Positions 1 through 12,800 of a DNA stretch of 64,000 nt are shown in pieces. A program made the position numbers and the translations under genes. The notes beneath the pieces are model-generated. The model had not been told where the DNA came from. It made no database searches and was given only the letters and a program-made list of their open reading frames with translations. The stretch lies in contig NC_089554.1 of assembly GCF_040115645.1 (NCBI RefSeq), positions 2,666,001 to 2,730,000 of the forward strand. The letters are read 5' to 3'. This stretch comes from Euwallacea fornicatus. Lineage: Eukaryota; Arthropoda; Insecta; Coleoptera; Curculionidae. Position 1 is the stretch's first letter. Every line of letters starts with the position of its first letter.

Positions 1-729
1 TAAAGGAAGTACAGAAAAAATAATCATCCGGCTCAGTTATCAACTAGCTGAAGCAATTTGTAGCATTTATTCGAATATCTTAAAATAAATGTAGTATCAC
101 CGGTTTTGATACTATATAGGTAGATATAGGGTGGTGTTAATATCTATGAAAGAAATCACAGGTCACGAAGAAAAATTATAAGGTTAAGTTTATTAATGTG
201 AAATGACAACACAGCGGAGAACAAAGCACGGACAGAGCTTCTGAGTCGCTAGAGCCTAATGGGAAAAGAAAACTCCTGTACGCACTCTGCAACTCCCTTA
301 AATATAAAAAGCCTATGGTGATAAACCATGGGCGTACCCTGGTCAAGGTGTTGGTAATGCAATCTACGCTACCCGCCACATTAAACTGTAACTCCTAACT
401 TGGAATTGGTCCTTCGCCGCCAATTCCGCCAAAGTGAATTGGGACTGCAATTCTAGGGCTGACAAAGTTTATTGTGGGGAAGTCCAATGCCGACAAAATC
501 TATTGTGAGAAATTCCAATACCGAAAAACGAAATGGTTGGAAATTCTCGTCTATTCCCTAATATTTACCCTTAAGGGGATATCAATGCCCACGTGTCCCT
601 TCATTAATACAACTTAAAGTTAATAATTTTATTCTACAGTTAATTACAGTCCTACGAAAAAATTAATTTAAGTAAAAATAAATTTTAAAAAACTGTTGAA
701 AATGTTCTCTGGTGACATGAAGGCAAGTG
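1..729. other. Gene-poor AT-rich stretch
   Basis: I see no gene here. Short open frames on both strands lack codon structure, domains or splice context. The only structured element is a short imperfect tandem repeat near 450-530, listed separately. Confidence 0.5.
450..530. repeat. Imperfect tandem repeat, period about 31 bp
   Basis: A unit containing 'gacaaa' then 'tctattgtg' or 'tttattgtg' and a following 'tccaat' recurs two and a half times: around 458, around 488, and a third degenerate start at about 518. It is too short and diverged to assign to a satellite family. Confidence 0.45.
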
Positions 730-859
730 TGAAACTTTGACACCCAGTATATCGAAAACGATGCATTTTTGACCATAGGTATATTAGCATTTTTTAATTA
801 TTTTTCAAAGTACTATGGCCCCCTGAAATATCTCCATGATCATATGTTACACCCTGTAT
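730..859 (-). repeat. Partial MITE-like repeat copy
   Basis: The segment ends in 'gttacaccctgta' and contains 'ccctgaaatatctcc'. The same words occur in reverse complement at the start of the repeat at 17729-18098, and its other half ('cacccagtatatc', 'gatgcattttt') matches the far end of that copy. The two are therefore members of one short non-coding repeat family, in opposite orientation. This copy is shortened in the middle. Confidence 0.6.
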
Positions 860-3064
860 TGATCCATTCTCAGAAAGTAATCTCTCAAATTATATCGTTG
901 TCTCTTACATTAGCGACAAAGTTGCGATAAAAACTAAATCCTATTTTCCATCATGTCTTTGCTGGCAGTCTATTTCCCAGAAATCTTGAAAACTGTGATT
1001 TGTTCAGTATGCCGAAGATACCTTTCTTGTAAACCGGTTCAATTGAGTGCAAAACTATATGTGGGAGTTGTTCCAATTCCGCATCAGTGAACAGCAAAGA
1101 AACTTTTCCTTTGGCCAATCTACTGTTAGCAATGATGATTTTCGATTCGACTGATGCAAGAGCATCAATCTATTTAATAGGGGCAACCGCATACTCCACT
1201 CCACAAGAAAACTTACCCGAGAATCAAGGGTTTTTGTCCCGTACGTCTCGAAGAACAGTGTCCTTGAGAGTTTTTGCTGTACCGCTCGATCACTATAAAG
1301 GGTTCCCTAAAGGGCACTATTAAACTCAATGATATTTTACAGTGAAAGCTTTTATGTATCAAAATTAAGATTTGCTCTGTGACGATGGAGGCGAGAGTTC
1401 GTTAAGTTTTAAAAAGTTCAAGTTCTCTCTGAGGAATTTTAAAGTCACAATTTCGACCGTAACGAGCGATATTGAGAGGACAAAATATTCTCTAACTGTG
1501 AACGGGAAGGCTTACCTATGAACATCTGCATCCAGTTCCAGACCGATCACAACTAATGCAATTTCCGAAATGGATTTTCTATGGGAATTTTAAGAAAATA
1601 TCGTCGGTTACTAAGCACACTCTCGACGGTAGTTCCACTATACCAAAGTCCTATTAACTATGTATATTCTTCGAAGATGTTTTCAATGGCACCTGGTAAA
1701 ATAATAATCGCAGTTTTCGGCACTTTAGGTCGTAGGATACCTGCACTTATGCTCTGCTGCGATTTGTTTTATGCTGGAAGAAACCTGCACAAGAAACTCG
1801 GCCTTTTCTTGTTTGGCATCCTTACTTGTAATTACAATTCTCAGTGTGATTTATCACGTAAGGAAAGTCGAGGATAATGAATTACTTTTAGAGATATTAA
1901 TCTGCTTAAAAGCAAAAATAAAAACCCATTTTCACTAAATCGACAAATAAAATTTCAGATGAATACACATACTAGTTAGAGTAAGGAACTTGATTAATTA
2001 GACTGAGGCCTTCAGTTAACCTTTATTAACTTTTAAGTGGGCTAAAAAAATCAGTAAAATCAAACAAGGACAGGTGATTGATTGCATACGCACGTACGCA
2101 CCATTAATATCAAACATGCTTAAATTGCCCATGATGGCCCGCTATGCTTTAAATATATTTATCGATAACGGAAATGTGTTATGCAAACGATACCGCGAAT
2201 TTTTCCAAAAGGGCTCACTGATCGATCGATATTATTTCGATGAAAAATGTAAACTATTAGATGGGATGTTTGACGATACTTTATAAGATATTTGAAATTC
2301 TAATAACGTCGCGTCGGCATTCGGCGTACGCTGCCGAATTGACAAGAAAGTCTCTGAAGAAATTGGGGCTTTCCACCCAAAAAAGCAAGTGCCGATGTTA
2401 GGGAAAATATTCTCGCTAGTCACTGCAGGAAAGCAGGGCACTAAGATATTCAGATATTCAAAACTCTATGTCAATACCCATTTTATGTCAGTGAACTCAA
2501 TAGGGCAGACGTTTTAGCAGCTGGAAGGAAATTGCTGACCTAGGATTTTGCCTGTTAATGTAGCTGAATAGCTTCGCCTGTCCGACTCAAATATCGAAAT
2601 ACCCTTAGCTATCAGTGTCATTATGTGCACTACTCTTGTCGCCATGGAATATTCAAATTACAGTATGAGGTGAATTCCGGGTTGACTCAGTTTTAAAGCC
2701 CCTTTCGAGGTAAAAGCGGATATCCAAATATTCACACACTCTAAGAATATATCAAAGAGAACGGAATATTAAAGCGAAGCCACAGAGTTTAAGTGTTGTA
2801 ATCAATACCCACATTATTCCGAAGTTCTCTTTTTTACAGAAGTTCCCCCAATGTTATGAAAGTTGACGACCATTACACAACTTTAACTTCTATAGCAATT
2901 TTATGGTTCGGAAGTATACGAAGTAATAATGATTTTTCTTTGGTTTGTTATACCGAATCCGTTATGGGCGACAATAACTGAAGTTCGGAGTATTTTTTCT
3001 AGATGCGAGCACGGTCGATGGCACGGTTCGCAGTTTCTGAAAGCGATTTAATCGATAAATAATA
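860..3064. other. No recognisable gene
   Basis: About 2.2 kb with only short open frames (the longest is 98 codons, at 1581-1877) and no recognisable domain or consistent splice structure. I see no RNA gene or clear transposon terminus in it. Confidence 0.45.
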
Positions 3065-4648
3065 CACAGGGTGTTTCAGAACTATGGAATCGTACTTCTA
3101 GGGATTGTTCAGTGCAACAATAAAAGGCATCTGACTATAAGAACCCGCGTCCGCAAATGCCTCCCTAAGGCCATACGGCCTAACAATTCTTTAAGACAGT
3201 TACGTACAAACGTCTGATATATCGCGTTTTAGTACGTTATATTTTAATTTGCTTGTGCAAAATGACACTATAGATATTGTTCAAAATGTCGTCTTTGAAC
3301 TTGAATGCCCCTGTTCAGTATTGCCTACTAAATAAGTTTATTTTAGTCTAAGACCGATAACAAAATTTCTCTATCGTTAGTTTGATAGTTTGACCCACTC
3401 GTTAATTTTAAAAATCTTAAAAGTTCACAAAGTAAAAACGGTCTTTATGGTGAACTATGCGAATCAAGAACCGGCAGATGTCCATATGGCACATGAAGCA
3501 ACAAATTGCAATGCAAAAACTGCTGCACCACTTTATCGTGAACGGTATTCCGCACCACAACATCCTGGGTACCAAAAATTTGTTGCAATTCATCGACGCC
3601 TTACTTAGGTGGGCTCTTGGAAACGCTACATTTTGAAGAAGAGTTTCTTCACCGAGTTGCAGATGAACCTTCGACTAGCACTGATCACGTCAGGGTATGA
3701 GTGCAACTCACGTTTCCGTTTGGTGGGTATTACATGAGCAACATCTTCACGCATACCATTTACAAAAAGTCCAAGACTTAACTCCAGCCGATTATTAGCT
3801 AAAAGTCCGGTTTTGTCAGAGGCTCCTTCATCAGGTCGTTGAGTAACCCAATTTTTTTCGTTTGGTTTTACGGACTGATGAAGGCAGTTTCACATGAGAT
3901 GGCATATGCGATAGTAAGAACAGGAGGACTTTGAGCCGAAGAAAATCCTCATCCGATATTTGCCGGAAATCATCAGCAACGTTGGTTGATTAACGTGTGT
4001 GCTGGTATTATTGATGGCCATTTGGTTGGGCCATACCTGCTGCTTTACAAAACGTCCTGCCGGAACTTTTTAAAAACGTCCCATTAAACGTTCGACAGCA
4101 CATGTGGCTGCAGCGTGATGGTGCGCCTGCACACTTTCCTCTTCAAGCCCATCGGTATTTGGATCGTCAGTCCGGACAACATTGAATCGGCAAAGACGGG
4201 CCAGTTCCGTGGCCCCCTGGGTCACCCGATGTAACAATTTTAGATTTCGTTCTGTGGGGACATGTAAAGTCTCTCATTTATTAAACGTTTGTGGAAACAG
4301 AGCGAAGCTTGATTACAGGAATGATCGCCACGTTTAAAATCGTTCAAAGCGGTTATGGAAATTTTAACCGTGTCTACAGAAACCACGTATCTCGTTTAAA
4401 CAGGTGCAGTGAAGCTCAGGGAAGACATTTCGAACAATTACTGCAGTATCATTTTTTACAAATAAATTAAAATGAAACGTACTAAAACACCATAAAACAT
4501 TTTCGCTCATAACTGTCTGAAAGTGTTATAAGGTCGTAGCGCCTTAGGGAGACAATTGCGAACACGGATTCTTTTACTCAGATGTCTTCTATTATTACAC
4601 TGAACTGCCCCTACAAGTTTGACCTCGTAGTTCTGAAACATCCCTTAA
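3065..4648 (+). mobile_element. Mariner-type transposon with ~200-bp inverted repeats
   Basis: The two ends are inverted copies: the left end reads 'cagggtgtttcagaacta' and the reverse complement of the right end reads 'agggatgtttcagaacta'. Similarity continues for about 200 bp on each side. Between them is a broken transposase on the plus strand. Its helix-turn-helix start (about 3450-3605) has the mariner-like pattern of an Arg/Ala-rich helix followed by 'ERYSAPQHPGYQKF'. Later pieces include 'INVCAGIIDGHLVGPYLL' (about 3990), the catalytic-block motif 'WLQRDGAPAHF' (about 4105) and 'DFVLWGHVKSL' (about 4245). Frameshifts and stops interrupt the frame, so the copy is dead. The exact target-site duplication is not certain. 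Confidence 0.85.
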
Positions 4649-5081
4649 TGAAATAGAAGAACTTCATCAGTTAATTATTTTTACAGCACTACTACCAAAT
4701 CAAAACAACTAAGCTCGTCAAAAAGAATGAGACCCCAAAGTTTTCAGATATTTATAGCGACTATTTTTCAGAATTTACTGGTACGATTTCGTTCATTCTT
4801 TCGGTGCTGAGGAGCCGATTGTAGCTTCCATCTAAGGAATGAAATTGCGCTTTTGACAGCTACTACTCTTTAAAACATGCACGAAGTATTGTTTTTGTAT
4901 ACAAAGGGCGTTGTTTAGTTTGTCGAAATTTAATATCTCTCTCCTTCCATCTCCCTACTTCTCCCTTCATTTCCATACTTCGCCCGCCCTCGCTCCCTTT
5001 CTGTTTCTTGCCCTGTTTTAAACTTTTTTGCAAATTGTTTCTATGCCTTTTTTTCTAAACAATTCCCCTCCAGGCTCCTTT

Positions 5082-5887
5082 ACAGAACGTTCCCTTTTCC
5101 GTCCACGAGAAAAACGAAGTTGATGATGCCTTCTCGGAGACCAAATTTACGCAGAGCCTCATAGAGCCTAAGGAGATGCAGCGAGAAAAAATGTTAAAAA
5201 AAAAAAATTTTCCGTCTTTCTGGAAATAACTTCACACGATAATAAAGACCAACGAGCACCACAAATTTATATTTGGTCCTGTGTTCGAGACAATAGTGGT
5301 CACATGAAACTCGTCGTTGTCAGGAAAACTCCACCACTGGCTGTCGCGACCTACATGCAAACTTTAATTTTTCCTCCAAATTTGTTTTTTACTGGTGCGA
5401 ACTCGTCTGGAATTAACTTCGGCCTAATGTTCCAGGTGGTTGAATAAATGTGCATATTTATAGATTGAAGTGCCGGAAAATTCAAGGTAAAATTACTTGC
5501 CGCATGTTGTTGCGGGAACACTTCTGAAGTAGATTAAATCTTACCCGTGCCCGATAATAAGTTCTATTATAACCTTGAACATTGTACATGTATAATATTA
5601 TATACGACGAGTAATAAGCATTTTAACAAGGGCGGAAATTGAACTCTACGCTACTGCCTCTATGAAAGTCAGGGAAAACAACAACGAAAGGAATAGCATA
5701 TATTGTGTAGGTTTTTTTCTGACACAGTTTAAATAGTTATTTGCGCTACAAGACCGTAAAGTAGTATTTTGCAGGACGAGCTAAGCAAACAGACGAGCCG
5801 TGGGCGAAGCCTGGAAACCCAGACAGCCCTGCTCCCTTTAGGTCCCCATGTGGGACGTACTTATCTGACGTACACTGTAAAACATAC
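5082..5887 (+). other. Two coding-like segments (unknown gene?)
   Basis: Two short open segments follow strong-looking acceptors. The first, about 5082-5210, follows 'ctcctttacag' and reads 'NVPFPVHEKNEVDDAFSETK' and onward until a poly-A run and then a stop. The second, about 5775-5887, follows 'agtattttgcag' and is open in two frames, one reading 'QTDEPWAKPGNPDSPAP'. The base composition is richer in GC than the surroundings. The second segment ends exactly where the mariner element at 5886 begins. I recognise no family, and no donor or start codon makes a convincing gene model. Confidence 0.2.
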
Positions 5888-6877
5888 AAGGTATCCCAGG
5901 GAAAAGTGTCCATTCTCAATATCTTTTTTGTTGTTTGTTAGAAGAGAACACTAAAACATGTTAACAACAACATGTTAACAAACAATGTTAACTGTGATAG
6001 GAAGGGGAACATCATTTGATGAAAAAGTTATTTTTTAAATTTCAACCCGCGATCTCTGCAAACCTCCTTTTGCCACCTTTTCAAATTGGAAGAGGGGTGT
6101 TAAACTTCGTATTATCATGTAGGTAATTTTATTCTCTACATGTTAAAGCTTTTATTTTATAATTTTTTACGTCGGTCTTGTAGAAACTAAACAGACATAA
6201 CTGTCATTAAATGAATGACGTCAATCCTCATTTATTCCCAGAAATTCGTACCGAACAACCTCAAAAACCGAACCTTTGGACAGAGACTGTTTGAGTAGTC
6301 GCATTGTTGGGCCATTTTTCATTTCTGCAAACTTAGATGAAGAAAACTATCAACAACTTTTACAAGACGCCACATCGCTTAAGATACCTGAAATATTTGA
6401 ATAAGATGCCCGACTCTTAGAACAAGAAACCGTTTTTCAACAGGATAGAGCGCCTCCACACTACACTGCTATAGCCCGACAATTTCTAGGTGCAGAATTC
6501 CCTGAAAGGTGGACGGGAAGAAGAGGTCCAATTGAGTGGCCCGCAAGATCCACTGATCTTAGTCCCTGGAATGTTTTCTTATGGACACATTTGAAGACCA
6601 AAATCTATGAAACATAATCTGATTCCCTCGAGAAGTTCCGAACCCGAACCGTCGAAGACTGCACGTTAATGTCACCGGAAATAGTAGATTATTGCTCTTT
6701 CAAATTTAAAATTTTAAAGGGGCGGTTGTCAGGAGTAGAAGGATGACATTTCGAAAACACCTTTTTCACCAAATGATGTCCCCCTCCCTATCAAATATGA
6801 CGTGTTTTGGCTTTTTTTGTTGACAAACAACAGAAAAAATATTCAAAGTGGATACTTTTCCCTGGGACACCCTTTAT
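5886..6877 (+). mobile_element. Internally deleted mariner-type element with ~150-bp TIRs
   Basis: The left end 'ggtatcccagggaaaagtg' mirrors the right end, whose reverse complement is 'gggtgtcccagggaaaagt'. The inverted similarity runs about 130-150 bp inward, including matching blocks around 'gggaacatcatttg'. The interior (about 6230-6640, plus strand) keeps only the C-terminal half of a transposase: 'QQDRAPPHYTAIARQFLG', 'GRRGPIEWPARSTDLSPW' and 'VFLWTHLKTKIY'. In-frame stops are present. The helix-turn-helix half is missing, so this is a defective derivative of about 1 kb. Confidence 0.85.
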
Positions 6878-7027
6878 TTACCTATGTATTGTGTTGTATG
6901 TACAATATGACAATTATTTAAGCTCACATTTTTCGAAGCCGCAGAATTCAAAAAATATGATTCCTCCTTGTCACAGCCAGCATCTATTTTATGATAAGGG
7001 TCGAAAGGAAATATGTAGAGATATAAA

Positions 7028-7555
7028 TTGAGGCGAAACGGAGGAAATTGTAATAATACAGGTTCCTTCGGGAGAACACATTCTGCTGATGGCGTTGACA
7101 AATTACTTAGAGCCGGACATCGAACCGGCGATAATTCAACAGGACGACTCATTCGTAAAAATGATGGGAATGACCGGCTCAATTGGCCACAATACATACA
7201 GCAATGGAGCACAGCCGAGTGGAAAATTCACGAACAAAGGTCCAAATCAGCAAAGTATATTCGAACGAGGTTTCCTTTCCAAATAATAATTCAATATAAA
7301 AGGCCTGACGCGACGCCCTTAAATTATCCTCTGGAGGCGCTAACTAACTTCAGGAAAACTTCCTGCAACATCTCGGAATCAATACCATTCTTGCTAGCAG
7401 GTGGGACATATGACACTGTGGTCTTAGCGCTTAGAGCGAAAATTTCGTTTAGAATCTGGAAAGAATTGCCGATAAAATGGAGAGAGTTTCAGGTTAAAAA
7501 AAACTTGAATTTCGCCGGAGCGTGTCCTGGGGAAAACGATGGCGAGAGAATTTGA
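7028..7555 (+). CDS. Unrecognised open region (possible exon)
   Basis: The frame from 7028 is open for 175 codons, which is long for this AT-rich DNA. A second frame, from 7029 to a stop at 7286, is also open and reads more like protein, including 'EEIVIIQVPSGEHILLMAL' and 'TNYLEPDIEPAIIQQDDSF'. I recognise no domain. A possible acceptor ('aaattgag') lies directly before it. It may be an exon of an unknown gene, the remains of an older element, or chance. The two overlapping open frames mean the true frame cannot be fixed by eye. Confidence 0.25.
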   Translation: MRRNGGNCNNTGSFGRTHSADGVDKLLRAGHRTGDNSTGRLIRKNDGNDRLNWPQYIQQWSTAEWKIHEQRSKSAKYIRTRFPFQIIIQYKRPDATPLNYPLEALTNFRKTSCNISESIPFLLAGGTYDTVVLALRAKISFRIWKELPIKWREFQVKKNLNFAGACPGENDGERI

Positions 7556-8074
7556 AAATTTTAAATGCGCTCTAAACTGAAGACAATTAAGCTTTTAGTG
7601 CCTTTTGAGCTAATTGGCTAATTAATGTTAGTGCAATCTCCTCACAGTGGAAATGGATATGCATATCGCGCAAATATTGTTCTACATTTACCCATGTTTA
7701 CCTTTGTTACCAATTGCTAACTTGTGACATGTATTGTATGACTCATGTACTAGCCAAACGAGATTAATATTATAACAATAACTTATGTTACGCCATTTTT
7801 AAAATAGTACACAAAAATTTCATCTTCGAGGAATAATTAACAGGAATTCTCCTCGGCATTTCGAAAACTCCATAATACGTAGTCTGCTTATTATTGAATA
7901 TTTCGTAATGGAATTTTTTGGCTGCATTCAAGTTTTCGAATTATAGTCGCAAATTTATTCTTTCGGCCTTTTCATTCAGTTAGTTTTTTAAATTTGCAAA
8001 ACGGAATTTTGGCAAAACTAAACATTAATCCAAGGCAGCAAAATCGCAGGTTGTGATGTCAACCTTGCTTTATA

Positions 8075-9541
8075 CAGGGTGTTGTTTATGTACGTGGCCA
8101 AACTTCAAAGGGTGATTCTTTGCCTGATTCTCAAACGAAAAGTTATATACTGCGTAACATAGAAAAGAGAACGCCCCATGGAAATGGTTTTATTTAAATA
8201 ATTTTTAGCGTTCACGTTTCTTGCGCCAAAACAACTACTTCATTAAAAAATTGAACAAATTTAATCGTTAAAAAGCAAAAAAAAAGTAATAATTTGTCGG
8301 GCTTCCACAGTGTTCCTTTACACGTCTAAGCATGGATCTAATGAGGTGGTTGATGTTCCCTTGAAGCATCTCATTCCAGGCTAACCGGACAGCATGACAT
8401 AGAGCTGCTAGGGTTTCTGGGAGATAGGGTAAATTGTGCAACCTTCTACCTACAACGTTTCTTACATGTTCAATCGGTGAAAGGTCTGGAGATTGCGATG
8501 GCCAAAGTAACAAATTGACTGCATTTCGCTGAAAAAAATCTATAATCACTCTAGCTACATGTGGTCATGCGTTGTCTTGCTGGAAAACTGGGTTAACAAG
8601 AGTTTCCAAATAAAGTAGGAGATGAGGTTTCAGGACTTCTTGGATGTATTATTGGGCTGTCATACTGCCTCTAGTGAAAAGTAAAGGTGCTCTGTTACCA
8701 TATTCAATAGCACCCTAAGCCATTATCCCAACAGCCTGATGGGCATGTCTTTGCATTGTAAACTGAGGATCCCCTCTTTCACCCCCTTCTTCTTCTTACT
8801 CTTGCCTGACCATCATGTATACCCAAACAGAACCTGGATTCGTCACTAAATACGATATTATTCCATTCCAGGTTCCAATGTATATGTTCTCTGCACCACT
8901 GTAGTCCATTTTGACGATGATTTAAGGCGAGGGGTAACACAAGATGGGAACGATAGAAAATCAGTCCAAATCTTCTTATCTGACAATAAATTATTCGGAT
9001 TCTAATGGTCCTTTTATACTGAGCAAACCACTTATCCGCCAGCGTCCTCAACGAGACGTACGTCTCTCTTAGGGCCATAATTCGAAGGCGGAGATCTTGG
9101 TATTCTGCAGTTCTTCGGGATCGTCTAGTACTTCCCCTGCTTATTTACTCTTATTGGAACCATACTTGACAATATCTCTCTATAGTGTTTATACTACGGT
9201 TCGAACTAGTGGCGATTTCCCTAAATGACCGACCCGCCTCTCGTCGTAGACCCACTATTTGGCCTTTCTCAAATTCACTTAGTTGATGAAAATTTCGCTG
9301 CATTCTGTGCCTAGGCATATTTGATTAATCTAAGAGGACTTTCTAAGCAAACTGTGCATTAATAAATGATATTTTAAAGTCATATTGTTGATATTTTATT
9401 GCATTTTTTATAGCAAAAAAGAAACATAACATTCCTGATAACTCGTAAATAAATTGATAAATATGGCTGAAAATGTAATCGGGTTTTGCGTTCCCATATA
9501 CAAACATGCATACCAAAAATTACTTAAATAAAACCATTTTT
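8075..9541 (-). mobile_element. Tc1-type transposon, inactive
   Basis: A Tc1-family element on the minus strand. The inner inverted repeat is clear: 'aaatggttttatttaaataa' near 8176 against the reverse complement 'aaatggttttatttaagtaa' near 9537. The outer left limit is less sure; a terminus-like 'tacagggtgttg' lies at about 8073. It encloses the transposase pseudogene listed next. Confidence 0.75.
8268..9318 (-). pseudogene. Tc1 transposase pseudogene
   Basis: Read on the minus strand from the ATG at 9316-9318. It has the N-terminal paired-like helix-turn-helix ('KGQIVGLRREAGRSFREIA'), then stops and a frameshift near 9150. It resumes with 'LQWCREHIHWNLEWNNIVFS' followed by 'DESRF', which holds the first catalytic Asp. 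The second catalytic block reads 'QQDNA', a TGA stop, then 'PHVARVII', and the C-terminal block is 'WPSQSPDLSPIEHVRNVVGR', which carries the final Glu of the DD34E triad. It is recognisable throughout but has several inactivating lesions. The order of motifs and the spacing are typical for the family. Confidence 0.9.
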
Positions 9542-9840
9542 ACGGGGTGTTCAAGTTCTTTAGTAAAAAACATTTAACAATAAGCAACGCAAAATTTACA
9601 ATAGTTGCTGAAAATCTCTTTCAACTTTAATGCAAATATTAGCTCGTCTTAACATCGATTGCCAAACACGTTGAAATATGCCCGTCGTTTATCTTGTCTG
9701 ATTACATGAATCCTGCATCCGTTAGATTAGTTCTTCTGCAGAGTTGACCGAATTTCTATAAACGAGGGATTTTACATGCTCCAAAAAGAAAAAATCTAAC
9801 GGATTTAAATCCGCCGAGTTAGACGACCGTGCCTGCTTAA
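9542..9840 (-). mobile_element. Mariner transposase C-terminal fragment
   Basis: The minus strand encodes the end of a mariner transposase: 'GFKSVRFFLFGACKIPRL' from the final catalytic block and 'RRANICIKVERDFQQLL' from the usual C-terminus. It then runs out through an inverted-repeat-like end, 'cggggtgttcaagttctttag', at 9542. The other half of the element is absent. It abuts the Tc1 element, so one insertion may have gone into the other. Confidence 0.7.
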
Positions 9841-12800
9841 CGCGAACAAAATGTAAAAGTTAAAAAAAAAATAAGCGGTGCATAAATAACAATAAAAATA
9901 ATAATAAATAATACTATCAAATTTCAATAAAATCGGTTAAAGAATTGTTAAGATTTTTACGAAAAGTGAACATCCTGTGTCTTGAAAACGAGACATTGCC
10001 GGATCTCTATTTACATAAAGTTTCCGTCTCAGAATCACTTAAATACATCGTTCTTGAAATTTGGCTAAGTACTTGAATAACGCCGTACATGTGCTCCAGC
10101 ACATTACAGCATTACGAAGCGGTAGTGACTTAAACGTACGGACACTCGTGCATTTTCTAGGTAATATTTATGTTGAATGATAGAATGTTTCTTTTTCCGC
10201 TTAAAATGTCGACGGAAAATTAGGAAAAATCCAATCTCCAAGAGATTTGACAAATTCTGACGATGAGCAGGAACTTTTAACTGGAATTTTATCTTTTCAA
10301 TATTTGATTTATAGAACCCTCTTGCATAAATAATTGCGTTCTATTACATGAGGCATCCTCCCTTTCCCCCCTCCTCCCCTGTTTACAATCCCCACCCCCA
10401 GGCACTCAATATTTCAAATTTCCTCCACTTCACGAGAAAGTAGCGTGAAATTACCTTTTTCGGTTAGGAACACATATCCGAATGCAATCTTGCTTTTAAT
10501 CTACTAAAATAAATTAAATCAATCTCTGCCGTTCGAGATTCGTGGGCAAAAAGTGAAGGTATCTAAACGTCAGTTGACAGAGTAGTGGAGTTTCGTATAA
10601 GCTTAAAGGAAGTTTGGCCTAATAAATTGGCCGAAATGGGGTAGAAAACCACAGGCAAGAGCTAATAGAGATTAGTTGGAGACCAATTTGAATAGGGCAC
10701 GTGGCGGAATCTTCAGTAAAGTGACTTATTTCTTGTACGACCAATTATGAGCAGCAAGTAGCTTACAGCAAAAATCGGCATTGGAACTAAAGGGCCCCAG
10801 TTGCGATGAAGCGGAAAGGGCGGAATACGTCACCGTAAATTTAATCCAAAGCATGGCGCAGCCAAAACCTTTCGGTCTTAAGCAGGACGAATCAATTTAA
10901 ATATAAAACAATGGAGTTGCAAAAGTTTCTCGCTCTGTTACTTTTCCACTCATGCATTTTAAGAAACCCCTAAGCGAAATCCCTTTGTACATTTTTAAGG
11001 TTCGCTGAATAAAAGCGAATGTACAGGCTTGTATAGGCGGCAACATTTCAGTCATTTGAAATTTTATGTGATGAACTTTCTTAAAGTTGTTAAACCTTGA
11101 AAACTTTAATCTTGAATAAAGCAAGCGAATTAGGAATGTTGAATAAATGGTCATCTCGAACTCAGGAAAAAACAGTTCAATAATGTAGCTTCATCCACAA
11201 TAACATAAATTGTTGGCATTTTGAATTATTTATTAGGTTCCACTCAAACCCAAAATATCGACACAATAAATTCCAACCTATTGGATATACAGTACTAGCA
11301 ATGTTAAATACATACTTTCGTATCTACAATTCTCTTTTTGGAAGTCTTCCAGTTGAACGCCAATTGGATGAGTTCTCTGCAGCAGGTCATCTGCAGTAGC
11401 TAGTTACCATACGCCTTGTTTTTATTAAATCAGTTCCTAATTCATGTCTTTTCTCGGTAAGAGCTTGTAGTACTCAGAAATGGATATTTTCGATACCATC
11501 ATCTTTATTACTTGTTTAATTCTTACAGCATAATATACTATAATGTAATCATTTATGCAGACCTCTTGGAAAGCAATTTCCAGAAGGTTCTAAATCCATT
11601 TTTTATCACTTTTTTAATGTCTGATATTTTATAAATTGAATTTACATCTAAATGATTACTTTAACCTCCCCAAATAAAATCCTTCCCGAATAAGATCCTC
11701 CCTAAATAAAATCCAGCCAGACGAGATGAAGGATATTTTTTCCAAGTTCTGAAATTTCGTGCCTCATAGCTGTCCCGGGCTTCATTTTGTGACTTTATTA
11801 CAGTAATCTTCGTCATTTAAATATGAAAGCCGAATTCCTCATTTACGGCCTCAGGTGAACAAAAACCAGGTGAACCGTTTAAGCAGTTTACTTAATTCAC
11901 CGAAATCGGTATAAAGGAGATCTAATACTATAAAAATACGGCTTTTACTAACAGAGGCAGATTTACAATTATTTTTTTAGTAATTTCTTTATGTTCATTT
12001 TACTCGTTTATATTGCCTCGTCGATGTTTTCGTCTGTGATTTATTTTTCACGGGCTAAGTAGGGATGCATTCATCATTTTGCCGTTTTAATCCAAGTAAA
12101 TTATCCTACAACAAAAAGTCCCAATTTAATGTCAAATTAACAGACCAAGGGCTCAAAGTCTTTAGACGTACTCAAGCGAATAACCCGACGTTTAACCCTA
12201 TTAAATGCATCCTCGACTGGCAATAAAAGTTCCTAGTTACTAGTGGTGGGAACCGCTCTGCCACGATTTTATTAGAACGTGGTTATCAAAGTGGGAGATA
12301 ATTTTTAGGTAACGGTGACGTGCCGGCGGCTACTTTAGAACCATCCCAATTACGTTAGAATTACAATCGTTAGTAATAATTACGAACTAATGCCCGGATC
12401 TAAAGTGTGTTTCATTTTTTCACTTCTATCTTATGTCTAGGCAGCACATCTTTGTCTTCTAGGTACAGCTTATCGAAGTGCGACTATCTTTGTTAAGACA
12501 AGATGATGGATGTTAGGATATTATTTCCCCAGAGGCCTGAATTTGGACGTTATGAAATCATCGTTAATATCTACATATTCTGCATTAGTACTACTGTGCA
12601 TGCTAGATGGCATATGGTTCACGTCCGTATCCGACTGGGTTTCCCCAACATCGTTATTTTTAAATTTTATCGCTTCATTTTTAACAAATAAAGAACATAT
12701 TACTTAATGAGAGTTTTTAGATATGTTCTACTCACTCAATCCTAATTTTTGTGATGTCGCTAGAAGGATACTGCCAATTTAGAAGTTACGCGTTAAAATA

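Noticed and set aside
1087..1877. Open frames at 1087-1323 and 1581-1877
   Set aside because: No recognisable motif; codon use resembles the surrounding non-coding DNA.
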